DNA from: Streptomyces diastatochromogenes
GTDB taxonomy: Bacteria; Actinomycetota; Actinomycetes; Streptomycetales; Streptomycetaceae
NCBI GenBank assembly: GCA_026913215.1
Contig: JAPTYK010000001.1
Coordinates: 6,572,001-6,636,000, forward strand
Direction of reading: 5' to 3'
Length of the DNA stretch: 64,000 nucleotides
Shown: positions 52,266 through 62,131 of the stretch, one piece after another
How positions within the stretch are numbered: the first letter of the stretch is position 1
Layout: each line of letters begins with the position of its first letter
The notes under the pieces: generated by a model
Told to the model about the DNA's origin: nothing
Databases searched by the model: none
The model's input: only the letters and a program-made list of their open reading frames with translations
Position numbers and translations under genes: made by a program

Positions 52266-53707
52266 TCACTCCCCGCCGGGCGCGCGCAGCTCGCCCGAGC
52301 GCGCCACCCGCGCGTACCAGCGGGCGCTGGACTTCGGGGTGCGCTCCAGGGTGTCGTAGTCCACCCGGACCGCGCCGAACCGCTTCGCGTAGCCGTACGC
52401 CCACTCGAAGTTGTCGAGCAGCGACCAGAGGAAGTAGCCGCGCACGTCCACCCCGTCCGCGAGCGCCCGGTGCACCGCCTCCAGGTGCGCGTGCACATAG
52501 GCGGCGCGCTCCGGATCGTGCACCGCACCGTCCGGACCGACCACGTCCTCGTACGCCGCCCCGTTCTCGCTGACCACCAGCGGCAGACCGGGGTACGCGG
52601 CCGAGACCCGGGTGAGCAGGTCGTACAGCGCGCCCGGGTCGACCGCCCAGCCCATCGCCGTCGGCTCGCCCGGCGCCCGGTGGAAGGCGACCGCGTCCGC
52701 GCCGGGCCACGGCGAGTGCTCGCTGGCCCCGTGACCGTCGTCCTGCGGCTTCTCCGCCCCCTCCGGTACGTGCGAGACGACCGTCGGCGTGTAGTAGTTG
52801 ATCGCGAGCAGGTCCAGCGGCTGGTTCGCCGTCGCGGTGTCGCCGTCCCGCACGAAGGACCAGTCGGTCAGGTGCGCGGTGTCGGCGAGCAGGTCCTCCG
52901 GGTAGGCGCCCTCCAGCATCGAGCCCAGCCACACCCGGTTGCCGACGGCGTCGATCCGGCGGGCCGCGTCCAGGTCCTCGGCCGAACCGGTCAGCGGCCG
53001 GATCTCGTGCAGGTTGAGCGAGACCGAGAGCTGCCGGTCCGCCGGCAGCGCGGCACGCAGCGCCTGGACCGCGAGGCCGTGCCCGAGGTTGAGGTGGTGG
53101 GCGGCGCGCAGCGAGGCCACCGGGTCGGTGCGGCCCGGGGCGTGCACCCGGAGCCGTACCCCAGGAAGGCGCTGCACCAGGGCTCGTTGAGCGTCGTCCA
53201 CCGCTTCACCCGGTCGCCGACGGCGGCGGCGACGATCCCCGCGTACTCGGCGAACCGCTCGGCCGTCGCCCGCTCCGGCCAGCCGCCCGCGTCCTCCAGC
53301 TCCTGCGGCAGGTCCCAGTGGTAGAGGGTCAGGGCCGGCTCGATCCCGGCCGCGAGCAGCTCGTCGACGAGCGCGCGGTAGAAGTCCAGGCCCTTCTGCA
53401 CGGCCGGGCCCCGGCCGGTGGGCTGGACGCGGGACCACGAGACGGAGAACCGGTAGGCGTTCAGGCCGAGTTCGGACATGATCCCGACGTCCTCGCGGAA
53501 CCGGTGGTAGTGGTCGACGGCCACGTCACCGGTGTGCCCCTCGAAGACCTTGCCGGGAGTGTGCGAGAAGGTGTCCCAGATCGAAGGGGTGCGGCCGTCC
53601 TCCGCCGCCGCTCCCTCGATCTGGTACGCGGCGGTGGCGGCGCCCCACAGGAAGTCGGCGGGGAACGAGCGGACGGCGGTGAGCGGCCGGGCTTCGGACG
53701 CGGTCAT
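52266..53707 (-). CDS. bglC: GH1 beta-glucosidase BglC (cellobiose hydrolysis)
   Basis: ATG 53707 follows GGAGAGCTCCCCC. MTASEARPLTAVRSFPADFL then LWGAATAAYQIEGAA, acid/base in WTTLNEPWCSAFLGYGSG, NYYTPTVVSHVPEGA, nucleophile in VVSENGAAYEDVVGPDGAVH and LWSLLDNFEWAYGYAKRFGA. One frame change near 53150. About 480 residues, no signal peptide, so intracellular. It is the last gene of cebEFG-bglC, 48 bp after cebG, and cleaves imported cellobiose to glucose. Confidence 0.92.
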
Positions 53708-53755
53708 GGGGGAGCTCTCCCAACGTGGGTGCGGAGTAAGGGAACAGAGGGTTCG

Positions 53756-54646
53756 TCAGCTCTTGACGGCGCCGGCCGTGATGCCGCCGACGATGTGCTT
53801 GCCGAGGAGGGCGAAGACCAGCAGCAGCGGCACGGTGGAGATGAGGGCGCCGGTCAGCACCACGGCCTGGTCGACGCTGTGGTTGCCCGCGCCGAGCCCG
53901 GCGAGCGCCACCTGGAGCGTGGGGTTGCCGTCCGGGGTGAGCGCGATGAACGGCCAGAAGAAGTCGTTCCAGGCCTGGACGAAGACCAGCATGCCGAGGA
54001 CGGCCATGGCGGGCCTGGCCACGGGGAAGACCACGTGCCAGACGATCCGCAGGCTGTGCGCCCCGTCCATCCGGGCCGCCTCCACCAGCTCCACCGGCAG
54101 CGCCTCCACCAGGAACTGGCGCATGAAGAACACGCCGAAGGCGGCGACGAGCGAGGGCAGGACGACCGACTGGAGCTGGTCGAACCAGCCGAGGTCCGTG
54201 ATGATCTGGTAGAGCGGGATCACGCTGAGCTGCGGCGGGACCGTCATCGTCGCGACCACCAGCGAGAGCAGCATCCCCCGCCCCCGGAAGGGCAGTCTGG
54301 CGAAGGCGAAGCCGGCGAGCGTGGCGAACAGCACGGTGGACAGCGCCACCAGGCCCGCCACGACCGTGGTGTTGATCAGTGCCTCGCCCATGTCGACCTG
54401 GTTCCAGGCGAATGTGAGGTTGTCCAGGAGCCGCTTGCCGGGCAGCAGCGGCGCCGGGGCCTCCACGACCCGCTCGCCGGTGTGGGAGGCGGCGACCACG
54501 TTCCAGTACAGCGGGAAGAGCGAGACGACGGCGGCGAGGACGAGCAGGACGTACGTCAGCGGCCCCGCGTGGTGCTGGCGGCCGGCCGACGGGCGGAAAC
54601 GGCGGGCGCGCGCCGGCGATCCAGGAGCTTCGAGTGTGCGGGCCAT
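53756..54646 (-). CDS. cebG: Cellobiose ABC transporter permease CebG
   Basis: 296 residues, open. MARTLEAPGSPARARRFRPS then six helices beginning YVLLVLAAVVSLFPLYW. The EAA loop that contacts the ATPase is VELVEAARMDGAHSLRIVWH, followed by VVFPVARPAMAVLGMLVFVQ and NDFFWPFIALTPDGNPTLQV. MalG-type. It is 4 bp after cebF. No ATPase gene lies in the locus; Streptomyces uses the shared MsiK ATPase encoded elsewhere. Confidence 0.93.
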   Translation of the reverse strand: MARTLEAPGSPARARRFRPSAGRQHHAGPLTYVLLVLAAVVSLFPLYWNVVAASHTGERVVEAPAPLLPGKRLLDNLTFAWNQVDMGEALINTTVVAGLVALSTVLFATLAGFAFARLPFRGRGMLLSLVVATMTVPPQLSVIPLYQIITDLGWFDQLQSVVLPSLVAAFGVFFMRQFLVEALPVELVEAARMDGAHSLRIVWHVVFPVARPAMAVLGMLVFVQAWNDFFWPFIALTPDGNPTLQVALAGLGAGNHSVDQAVVLTGALISTVPLLLVFALLGKHIVGGITAGAVKS

Positions 54647-54650
54647 GAGG

Positions 54651-55653
54651 TCATCCCCTCGGCTTCGTGCGGTCGCGGCGGGAGACGAGCGCCTGGACGC
54701 CGCCGATCAGGAGGAGCAGCAGGAGCATCACCCAGGCGATGGCGGAGGCCTGCCCCAGCGCGCCGGTCACCCAGCCCTTCTCGTACATCAGCAGGCTCAG
54801 CGTCTGGAACTGGTTGCCGCTGCCGCCGCTGATGCCGACGCTGCCGCCGTAGAGCATCGGCTCGCCGAACAGCTGGGTGGCGCCGATGGTGGAGACGATG
54901 ATTGTGAAGAGGATCGTCGGCCGGATCGAGGGGATGGTGACGCTGAGGAACTGGCGCCAGCGCGAGGCCCCGTCCAGCGAGGCCGCCTCGTAGAGGTCCT
55001 GCGGCACGGCCTGCATCGCGGCCAGGTAGATCAGCGCGTTGTAGCCGGTCCAGCGCCAGGTGACGATCACCGAGATCGCGATCTGCGCCGGCCACTTGGA
55101 CGACTCCCAGTCGACCGGGCCGACGCCGGTCCAGTCGAGGAGGCTGTTGATCATCCCGTAGTCGGTGTTGAACAGCTGGGCGAAGACCAGGGTCGCCGCC
55201 GCGATCGAGGTGGCGTACGGGGCGAGGATCGCGACCCGGAAGAAGCGCGCCGCGGAGCTTGTAGTTGAGCAGGTGCGCCAGGCCCAGGGCCATGAGCAGC
55301 TGCGGAACGGTCGAGATCACCCCGAGGGTGAAGGTGTTGAGGAGCGCGTTCCAGAAGAACTCGCTGGTGGCGAGGTCGGTGTAGTTCTCCAGGCCCTTCC
55401 ACGTCGGGTCGCCGCCGAGCTCGACCCGGTTCAGCGAGAGCCAGCCCGTGTAGATCAGCGGGAAGAGGCCGAAGGCCGCGAAGGTGAGGAAGAAGGGGGC
55501 GATGAAGACGTACGGGATCGCCTTGACGTCCCAGCGGTAGAGCGTGCTGCGCAGGCCGCCGGGGGCGGGGCGGCGGCTCCGTGAGCCGGAGGAGGAGGGC
55601 GGTGCGGCGGGCGGCGGGGAGTCGTCCCGCTCCGCCCGGACGGAGGTGGCCAC
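54651..55653 (-). CDS. cebF: Cellobiose ABC transporter permease CebF
   Basis: GTG 55653 follows GGAAGGACCGCCCC. A Pro/Ser-rich N-tail (DDSPPPAAPPSSSGSRSRRP) precedes IPYVFIAPFFLTFAAFGLFP. The EAA loop is DLYEAASLDGASRWRQFLSV, then TIPSIRPTILFTIIVSTIGA and LLMYEKGWVTGALGQASAIA. One frame change near 55250. About 333 residues. MalF-type partner of CebG. Confidence 0.92.
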
Positions 55654-55696
55654 GGGGCGGTCCTTCCAGTTCGATGCGTGCGGTGGTGCGGGCGGT

Positions 55697-55732
55697 GCCG
55701 GTCCGCCGCCCGGCAGGCGGCGGCGGACCGGC
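55697..55732 (-). terminator. Hairpin between cebE and cebF
   Basis: GCCGGTCCGCCGCC (55697-55710) pairs with GGCGGCGGACCGGC (55719-55732), 14 bp, loop 8. Such intercistronic hairpins after binding-protein genes usually stabilise the upstream transcript or attenuate, giving excess CebE over permeases. Confidence 0.65.
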
Positions 55733-55742
55733 GGGCGCCCCG

Positions 55743-57089
55743 CTACTGGTCGATCTTGTCGTCGACCAGCTTCTTGACGTTCTCCCAGGCCTTCGCCGGA
55801 TCGGTGCCGCGCTGCTCGATGTCGAGGATGCCGTTGTCGGTGAGGAAGGTCTTCACCTGGCCGTCGTAGCGGCTGATGGCGGCGGGGGTGATGCCGACCG
55901 CCGCGCTGGAGAAGATCTTGCCGACCGGGGTGTCGCCGAAGTACGGCAGCTTCGCCTCCTGGACCGCCGAGGAGAGGAGCGTGTCCTTGGAGGAGGGGAT
56001 GTTGCCGTTCACCGCGAACACCTTGGCGTGCTGCGCCGGGGCGGTCAGCCAGGCGGCGAGCTCGGCGGCCTCCTTGGTGTGCTTGCCGGCCTTGGGCACG
56101 GCGAGGAAGGAGCCGCCCCAGTTGCCGGCGACCGGCGGCGCGGCGATGTCCCACTTGCCCTGGTTGGCGGGGCCCGCCTGGTCCTTGATGATGCCGGTCA
56201 TCCAGCTCGGGCAGGCGACCGTGGCGAACTTCGAGTTCTTGAAGGCCGCGTTCCACGTGCCCTTCTCGTCGAACTGGCGCAGTTTCGCGGTCAGTCCGCC
56301 CTGGGCCGCCTTCACGGCGGTCTCCCAGGCCTTCTTCACACCGGGGCTGTTCTCCCAGTCGAGCCGGCCGCTCGCGTTGGCGTACTGCACGGGGTCGCTG
56401 GAGACGACGGCGTTGAAGAGGCCGCTCGCGGAGTCGTGGAAGGCGGTGCCGGCGGGCGCGGCCGCCTTGTACTTCTCGCCGGTCTCGATGAACTTGGACC
56501 AGCTGCCGGCCCACAGCTTCCCGACCTCCTCGCGGGCGGTGGGCAGCTTGGCCTTGGCGAAGAGGTCCTTGTTGTAGCAGATGGCCATGGGGCCGATGTC
56601 GGTGCCGAGGCCGATGACCCTGCCGTCGGCCGTCGTGGCCTGCTTGACCTTCCAGTCGAGGAAGGCGCCGAGGTCCGCGCCGCCCTCCTTGCCCAGGTCG
56701 ACCCACTTGTTCGCCATGGCGGGGCCGGTCGCCTCGGCGATGTAGCCCACCTCGACGGCCTGGATGTCGGCGACGCCGCTGTTCTGGGCGAGGCGCAGCT
56801 TGAGCGTGTCCCAGTACTTCTGGCCGTCGGAGACGTTCGACTCCTCGATCTTGATGTTCGGGTGCAGCCGCTCGTACTCGGCGTAGAGCTTGGCGCCGGT
56901 CTTGTCGTCGTAGCCGAAGGAACCGAAGGTCCCGATCCGCAGCGTGATCTTCCCGGCGCCCTGGCCGCTGGTGCCGTCCTTGCCGTCGTCGTCGCTGCCG
57001 CAACCGGTGAGCAGGGCCGTGCCGGTCACGACGACGGCGACCGCCGCGATCGCCGCGCGTCGGCCGCGTCTGCTGCTGGAAGTGCGCAT
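55743..57089 (-). CDS. cebE: Cellobiose-binding lipoprotein CebE
   Basis: ATG 57089 with GAGGAGAGTGGA upstream. 448 residues, open. RRGRRAAIAAVAVVVTGTAL then lipobox LLTGCGS (Cys is lipidated). TLRIGTFGSFGYDDKTGAKL, AEYERLHPNIKIEESNVSDG, GGSFLAVPKAGKHTKEAAEL and AISRYDGQVKTFLTDNGILD match CUT1 family sugar-binding proteins. Binds cellobiose and cellotriose outside the membrane. A CebR palindrome lies 125 bp upstream of the start. Confidence 0.92.
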   Translation of the reverse strand: MRTSSSRRGRRAAIAAVAVVVTGTALLTGCGSDDDGKDGTSGQGAGKITLRIGTFGSFGYDDKTGAKLYAEYERLHPNIKIEESNVSDGQKYWDTLKLRLAQNSGVADIQAVEVGYIAEATGPAMANKWVDLGKEGGADLGAFLDWKVKQATTADGRVIGLGTDIGPMAICYNKDLFAKAKLPTAREEVGKLWAGSWSKFIETGEKYKAAAPAGTAFHDSASGLFNAVVSSDPVQYANASGRLDWENSPGVKKAWETAVKAAQGGLTAKLRQFDEKGTWNAAFKNSKFATVACPSWMTGIIKDQAGPANQGKWDIAAPPVAGNWGGSFLAVPKAGKHTKEAAELAAWLTAPAQHAKVFAVNGNIPSSKDTLLSSAVQEAKLPYFGDTPVGKIFSSAAVGITPAAISRYDGQVKTFLTDNGILDIEQRGTDPAKAWENVKKLVDDKIDQ

Positions 57090-57213
57090 TCCACTCTCCT
57101 CGTCCAAGGTGGTGCTCTCTGTGCGTCTTCGGTGCGCCAAGAGGCCCGGCCGGCTGATCGCGGCTCGGCGGCGCCTGCCGGGGTCTGTGCCGCAAAGCTG
57201 TGTCGCACCCCGA

Positions 57214-57227
57214 TGGGAGCGCTCCCA
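57214..57227. promoter_or_regulatory. CebR operator upstream of cebE
   Basis: Perfect 14-bp palindrome TGGGAGCGCTCCCA, the CebR consensus. It is in the divergent cebE-cebR region (57090-57459, 370 bp without genes). It lies 125 bp from the cebE start. Confidence 0.95.
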
Positions 57228-57389
57228 CGTCGTTGCCGGAAGGTTGCTGCCTGGCGGGTGCGAGTGTCAAGACATGAACACGGATTCGTTACTGGAAGGT
57301 TTTCCGGGCGTTTCGCGGCGCCCCGCGGCCGTGGGGCCGTCATCTCCTGAACGCGGACGCGTGGCGCGGCCGGGGGCGGTGGACTAGTG

Positions 57390-57403
57390 TGGGAGCGCTC
57401 CCA
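57390..57403. promoter_or_regulatory. CebR operator upstream of cebR
   Basis: A second perfect TGGGAGCGCTCCCA, 57 bp upstream of the cebR start and 162 bp from the first box (start to start, 176 bp). It fits autoregulation. A half-site-like TGTGGGGGCGCTG follows at about 57409. Confidence 0.9.
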
Positions 57404-57459
57404 TTCCTGTGGGGGCGCTGGTGAGCGGCGCACAGTCCTACGAGGGGAGTTCGGGAGTC

Positions 57460-58483
57460 GTGAGCGGACGGCAGGGCGGCAGACCCACCCTGGAGCAGGT
57501 CGCGGCCATGGCCGGGGTCGGCCGGGGCACGGTCTCCCGGGTCATCAACGGCTCCCCGGGTGAGCGAGCGGACGAGGGCGGCCGTCGCGCGGGCCGTCGC
57601 CGAACTCGGCTACGTGCCCAACCAGGCCGCCCGCGCCCTCGCCGGCAGCCGCGCCGACGCGATCGCGCTCGTCATCCCCGAGGCCGAGGCCCGGCTCTTC
57701 GCCGAGCCCTACTTCCTCGACCTCATCCGCGGAGTCAGCGCCGAACTGGCCGATGCCGACAAGCAGTTGCTGCTGACCCTGGTCCGCAGCGAGCGGGAGC
57801 GGCAGCGGTTCGAGCAGTACCTCGCCGCCCAGCGCGTCGACGGGGTCCTGCTCGCCTCGGTCCACGGCGACGACCCGCTGCCCGACCGCGTCGGGGAGCT
57901 GGGCCTCCGGTCGTCATGAACGGCCGCCGCACCGAGGCCGAGCCCGTGCCGTACGTGGACTCCGACAACATCGGCGCCGGGCGCACGGCCGTCGCCCACC
58001 TGGTGGCGCGCGGCCGGAGCCGCATCGCGACCGTCACCGGGCCCCTCGACATGTACGTGGCCCGGGCCCGGCTCGGCGGCTACCGGGCGGCTCACGGAGG
58101 CCGGCCTGACCCCGACGAGGCGCTCGTCGCCGACGGCGACTTCACCGAGGAGGGCGGCCGGCGGGCCATGCGGGAGCTCCTCGACCGCAGCCCGGACCTG
58201 GACGCCGTCTTCGCCGCCTCCGACGTCATGGCGGCCGGCGCGCGCGGGTGCTGCGGGAGGCGGGCCGCCGCGTGCCCGAGGACGTCGCGCTCGTCGGGGT
58301 CGACGACTCGCCGGTGGCGCGGCTCATGGACCCGCCGCTGACGAGCGTGCGGCAGCCCATCGAGGAGATGGGCCGCACGATGGCGCGGATGCTGATCCAG
58401 GAGACCCACGAGGGCGCCGGGGCCCCGGGGCGGCGCGGCGGCACGTGCTGCCGACGGAGCTGATCGTGCGGGAGTCGAGCTGA
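57460..58483 (+). CDS. cebR: LacI-family cellobiose repressor CebR
   Basis: GTG 57460, with CGGGAGTC just upstream; GTG 57421 is an in-frame alternative. HTH: GRPTLEQVAAMAGVGRGTVS RVING (two parts of one helix pair), then hinge PNQAARALAGSRADAIALVI. Sensor domain: FAEPYFLDLIRGVSAELADA, YVDSDNIGAGRTAVAHLVAR, and DVALVGVDDSPVARLMDPPL TSVRQP near the end. Frame changes near 57560, 57908, 58245 and 58440. About 342 residues. Represses ceb and cellulase genes until cellobiose/cellotriose binds. Confidence 0.93.
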
Positions 58484-58494
58484 GCGCGGGCGTA

Positions 58495-58533
58495 CGGACG
58501 ACCCCGGGGATCGGGATCCCCCGGGGTCGTCCG
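58495..58533. terminator. Bidirectional hairpin between cebR and the GH6 gene
   Basis: CGGACGACCCCGGGGATC (58495-58512) pairs with GATCCCCCGGGGTCGTCCG (58515-58533) apart from one extra C. It is between convergent genes. Confidence 0.75.
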
Positions 58534-58541
58534 TGGCGAGG

Positions 58542-60295
58542 TTACAGCGCCGGATGGGCGTTCTTCAGGAGCTCCTGGAACTGGGCCGAGAACCACTTGC
58601 CCGCGAGCGGGGCGTTCGGCAGGGCGCCCGACATGCTGTTCCCGTTGCGGACGTTGCCCGTGTACGCCGGGTCGCACATCTGGTCGAAGCCCTTGCCCTC
58701 GTCGTTCGGGACGACCTGGGAGGCGCCGTCGGACTCGCCCGGGGCTTCATCCAGACGTACGCGTCGATGCCCGCGGCCGGGGCCGCCTGGGGCCGTTCGC
58801 CGAGGCCCGCGCCGGCCTGGTTGCACCAGTTGCCGGGGTTGATCCGCCGGTCGTAACGGCCGCCGTTGACGTAGGTGTCGACGCTGGTCGTGGCGCCGGG
58901 GCCGGTGGGCCGGGCGGTGCCGCCCCAGCCGTTGCGGGAGGTGTCGATCAGCATGCCGAGGTGGGAGTCGAAGCCGATCGAGACCAGCTTGGCGCGCATG
59001 GCCTGGGCGTAGGACAGCTCGTCGGTGTACCGGTTCCAGTCCACCCACTTGGACTGCCGTACGGAGACGCCGTTCACGCTGTCGTCGATGGTGAAGTGGT
59101 CCTCCTTCAGGGCGCTGTAGTTGGCGGTGTTGACGATGAAGCCGTGCACGTTGGAGAGGGTGGAGCCCTCGGCCGTGGCCGCCTGCTTGAAGAGCTCGGC
59201 GGAGGGGCCGAAGTTGTCGTCCCAGCCCAGCCAGCCGTGGTGGCCGGCGTCGAGGTAGTTGTAGACGTTGGCGATCGCGCCGAGCTTCTTGAGCGCGTAG
59301 CCGACGCCGGTGATGTAGTTGCCGTTCGCCTTCATGACGTCGCAGTTGGGGGTGGCCGTGGCGCGCCCGGAGACGTTGGTGACCAGGTTGGGCAGCGAGT
59401 CGAGCTCGACCGTGGTGACGATCCGCAGGCCCGCGTACTTCGAGTCGGCGAGGATCGCGGCGATCGGGTCGATGTACTCGGTCTTGTAGCGGCCGATCTC
59501 CGTCGGGCCGAGCTCGCCGTTGGAGGCGAGGGCGGCGCAGTCGCGGCCGGGCAGGTCGTAGACGACCAGCTGGACGACGAGCTCGCCGGAGCCCTTCTGC
59601 CTGAGGGCCTCGTCGAGGTGGGCGCGCAGGCCCATGGAGGTGCTGGAGCCGTTGATCGCGGCGATCCGGTCCAGCCAGATGCCGGTGGGCTGGTTAGAGA
59701 CCTTGGTGCCGCCGGGCTCGGCCGCCGCGTGCGCGGACCACTCGGGGTTCACGTACACCTTGGCGCCGGCGTACGGGTTGTCGGCCTTGGTGCCGGCGGG
59801 CGGGGTGGTGGGCGGCGTGGTCGGTGGGGTCGTCGGGGGAGTGGTGGGCGGGGTGGTCGGCGGGTCGGTCGGCTGCGTGGCGGTGTTGCAGGTGACGCCG
59901 TTCAGCTTGAAGGCGGCCGGTACGGCGTTGGTGCCGCTGTAGGAGGCGTTGAAGCCGAAGGAGGTCGAACCGCCGGTCGCGAGCGCCCCGTTGTAGGACA
60001 TGCTCCGGGCGGTGACGGCGGCCCCGGACTGGGTGAGGGCGGCGTTCCAGCCCTGGGTGACCTGCTGGTTGCCGGCGTAGGTCCATTCCAGGGTCCACGA
60101 GGACGTCGGGTCGCCGGTGTTCGTGACGACGACGTCGGCGCCGAAGCCGGTGTTCCACTGGTTGGTGACGCGGTAGTCGACCTTGCAGCCCGGGGTGGCT
60201 GCGCCGGCGGTGGTGCCGAAGACCGTGGCGGTGGCCCCGGTCGCGGCGACGAGGCCGAGGGCCGCCAGGAGGGCGGTACGGCTGGTGCGGCTCAT
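58542..60295 (-). CDS. GH6 cellulase/cellobiohydrolase with N-terminal CBM2
   Basis: ATG 60295. Sec signal LLAALGLVAATGATATVFGT. CBM2 (residues about 35-135): CKVDYRVTNQWNTGFGADVV, SSWTLEWTYAGNQQVTQGWN, NGALATGGSTSFGFNASYSG with surface Trp residues and a Cys pair. A PPTTPP-repeat linker follows. GH6 catalytic domain: YVNPEWSAHAAAEPGGTKVS, VVYDLPGRDCAALASNGELG (catalytic Asp region), YNYLDAGHHGWLGWDDNFGP, IDTSRNGWGG and NPGNWCNQAGAGLGERPQAA. A frame change near 58745 precedes PPGESDGASQ, and the end is NAHPAL. About 584 residues; secreted exo- or endo-acting cellulase. Confidence 0.92.
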
Positions 60296-60310
60296 GGGAT
60301 GGGGTTCCTC

Positions 60311-61856
60311 TCAGGGGGTGAGGGCGCGCAGGTGGTCGCGCAGCCCGATGCCGAACGGGGTGGGGGTGCCGTCGTACGAAGTGATCAGCGCGGGGCCGGA
60401 GCCGCAGTTCCAGGTGTTCCAGGTCCAGCCCAGGTACGAGAGGCCGCGGTCGTCGAACCACTTCATGACGCGGTCGACGAACGCGTGCCCGCAGGTGTTC
60501 TCACCGATCTCGCCCGCGAGGAGCGGCACGTGGGCGGCGACGGGGGCGAGGGCGGTGTTCCAGCACGTCTCGTCGGAGCAGGTGTTGAAGTTGTAGACGT
60601 GCCAGGCGGCGGCCAGATTGCCCGCCGGGTCCGTGGGGCGGTACGCGAGCCACTGGCTCAGGTCGTTGGAGTACGCGATCCCCGGCACGAGGACGAGGTT
60701 CTTCGCCCCCGTCGCGCGGACGGCGTCGACCAGGTCCTGCATGCCGGCGACCTCGTAGCCGATGCCGGGGCAGGCGCCCCCGTCGCGCCAGCAGGACCAG
60801 GCCTGCGCCGCGGTGGAGGCGGCCCGGTCCGGATAGGGCTCGTTGAACAGGTCGAAGACGACCCGCCGGTCGTTCTTGAAGGCGTTCGCGACCGAGGTCC
60901 AGAACGCCGGGGTGTACCGGGCGTCCGGCATCGGCTTCTGGCAGGAGGCGTGCACGTCGGAGCAGCCCGCCGAGTTCCCGGTGTACTGGCCGTGGGTCCA
61001 GTGCAGTTCGACCACGGGGGTCATGCCGTGGGCGAGCACCTTGGCCACCAGGTCCTCGACGGCGGCGACGTAGGGCGCGCCCCGGTACTCCGGCTTGATG
61101 TTGTCGAGGCCGAGCCAGCACTCCTCGTTGAGGGGGATGCGGACGGTGTTGGCCTTCCAGTCGGCGATCGCCTGGACGGAGGCGTCGTCGACGGGACCGT
61201 CGAAGAAGCCGTGCCCCTGGACGCACATGAACTCGCCGCCGGATCGGTTGACTCCGAGGAGGCGACGGGTGGCGCCGTTCTGGTCGGTGAACTTGTTTCC
61301 GGAGACGGACAGTTCGGGCGCGCCGGGGGCGGGGCGGGGGCGGGGTGGTCGGGGGCGTGGTCGGTGGTGTCGTGGGCGGTGTCGTCGGAGTGGGCGGGGT
61401 GGTCGGAGCGGTCGGGGTGGGGTGGGTTCCGGCGGTGCGTCCGTGGCGCAGGGCGTGCCGTTGAGCGTGAACGCGGTGGGCGCCGTGTTGGCGCCCGTCC
61501 AGGAGGCGATGAAGCCGCCCGAGACCTGCGCGCCCGTGCCGAGCGCGCCGTTCCAGCCTCGGCGGCGACCGTGACGGAGGTCCCGGACTGGGACCACTTC
61601 CGCCCCAGCCCTGACCGACGACCTGGCCGGCCGGGAAATCGAAGCCGAGGCTCCAACCGTTCAGCGCCGCACCGTTGTTGGTGACGGTCACGGCGCCCTG
61701 GAAGCCGCCGGACCACTGGCCGGCGACCGAGTACGCGACGGTGCAGGCGGGTGCGGCCGCGGCTCCGGAGGCCGTACCCATGACGGCGAGAGCGGTGCTC
61801 GCCATCGTGAGCGCCGCTCCTGCGAGCAGCGCGGACGGACGTGGGGGATGTCGCAT
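60311..61856 (-). CDS. GH5 endoglucanase with N-terminal CBM2
   Basis: ATG 61856 (AGGACTCGCTC upstream). Signal SALLAGAALTMASTALAVMG. CBM2: CTVAYSVAGQWSGGFQGAVT, LNGWSLGFDFPAGQVVGQGW, then after a frame change near 61570 ASWTGANTAPTAFTLNGTPC. A Pro/Thr linker (PTTPPTTPP in the coding frame; long C/G-rich repeat at 61320-61430) also contains frame changes. GH5 domain: RRLLGVNRSGGEFMCVQGHG, RIPLNEECWLGLDNIKPEYR, acid/base Glu in VVFDLFNEPYPDRAAS, nucleophile Glu in LLAGEIGENTCG, WTWNTWNCGSGPALITSYDG. About 515 residues. It is 15 bp from the GH6 start, so likely one transcript. Confidence 0.92.
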
Positions 61857-61905
61857 GAGCGAGTCCTCGCAGTCGGGGCACACCCCTGACGGCGTGCCGA
61901 CCGGA

Positions 61906-61919
61906 CGGAATCGCTCCCA
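61906..61919. promoter_or_regulatory. Degenerate CebR-like site before the GH5/GH6 pair
   Basis: CGGAATCGCTCCCA matches the CebR palindrome at 11 of 14 positions; the right half is perfect. It lies 50 bp upstream of the GH5 start, where an operator is expected. Confidence 0.5.
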
Positions 61920-62040
61920 CTGGGTCGGGGAGGACCGTAGCGTCAACTGACGCCAAGCAAAAGAGGAGTTGAGTAAATTCCTCGGCTTTTGGCTTCGACT
62001 TCCGCACGCACCTTGACGGCGTTGGGCCCCCACTGCACAG

Positions 62041-62054
62041 TGGGAGCGCTCCCA
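62041..62054. promoter_or_regulatory. CebR operator in the GH5/GH48 divergent promoter
   Basis: Perfect TGGGAGCGCTCCCA, 78 bp upstream of the GH48 ATG and 185 bp from the GH5 start. The 275-bp intergenic region (61857-62131) also has an A/T-rich patch (AAGCAAAAGAGGAGTTGAGT) that may contain promoters. Confidence 0.93.
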
Positions 62055-62131
62055 CTGGTTCAGAGCTTGACCGTCGCACCTTCCGCTCTTCGCATCACCG
62101 ACCCCACCGAGCCGCGAGGAGAACCACCCGC

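Noticed and set aside
53300..53707. A second permease or regulator between bglC and cebG
   Set aside because: The frames there are complements of bglC; the actual gap between bglC and cebG is 48 bp and has no coding signal.
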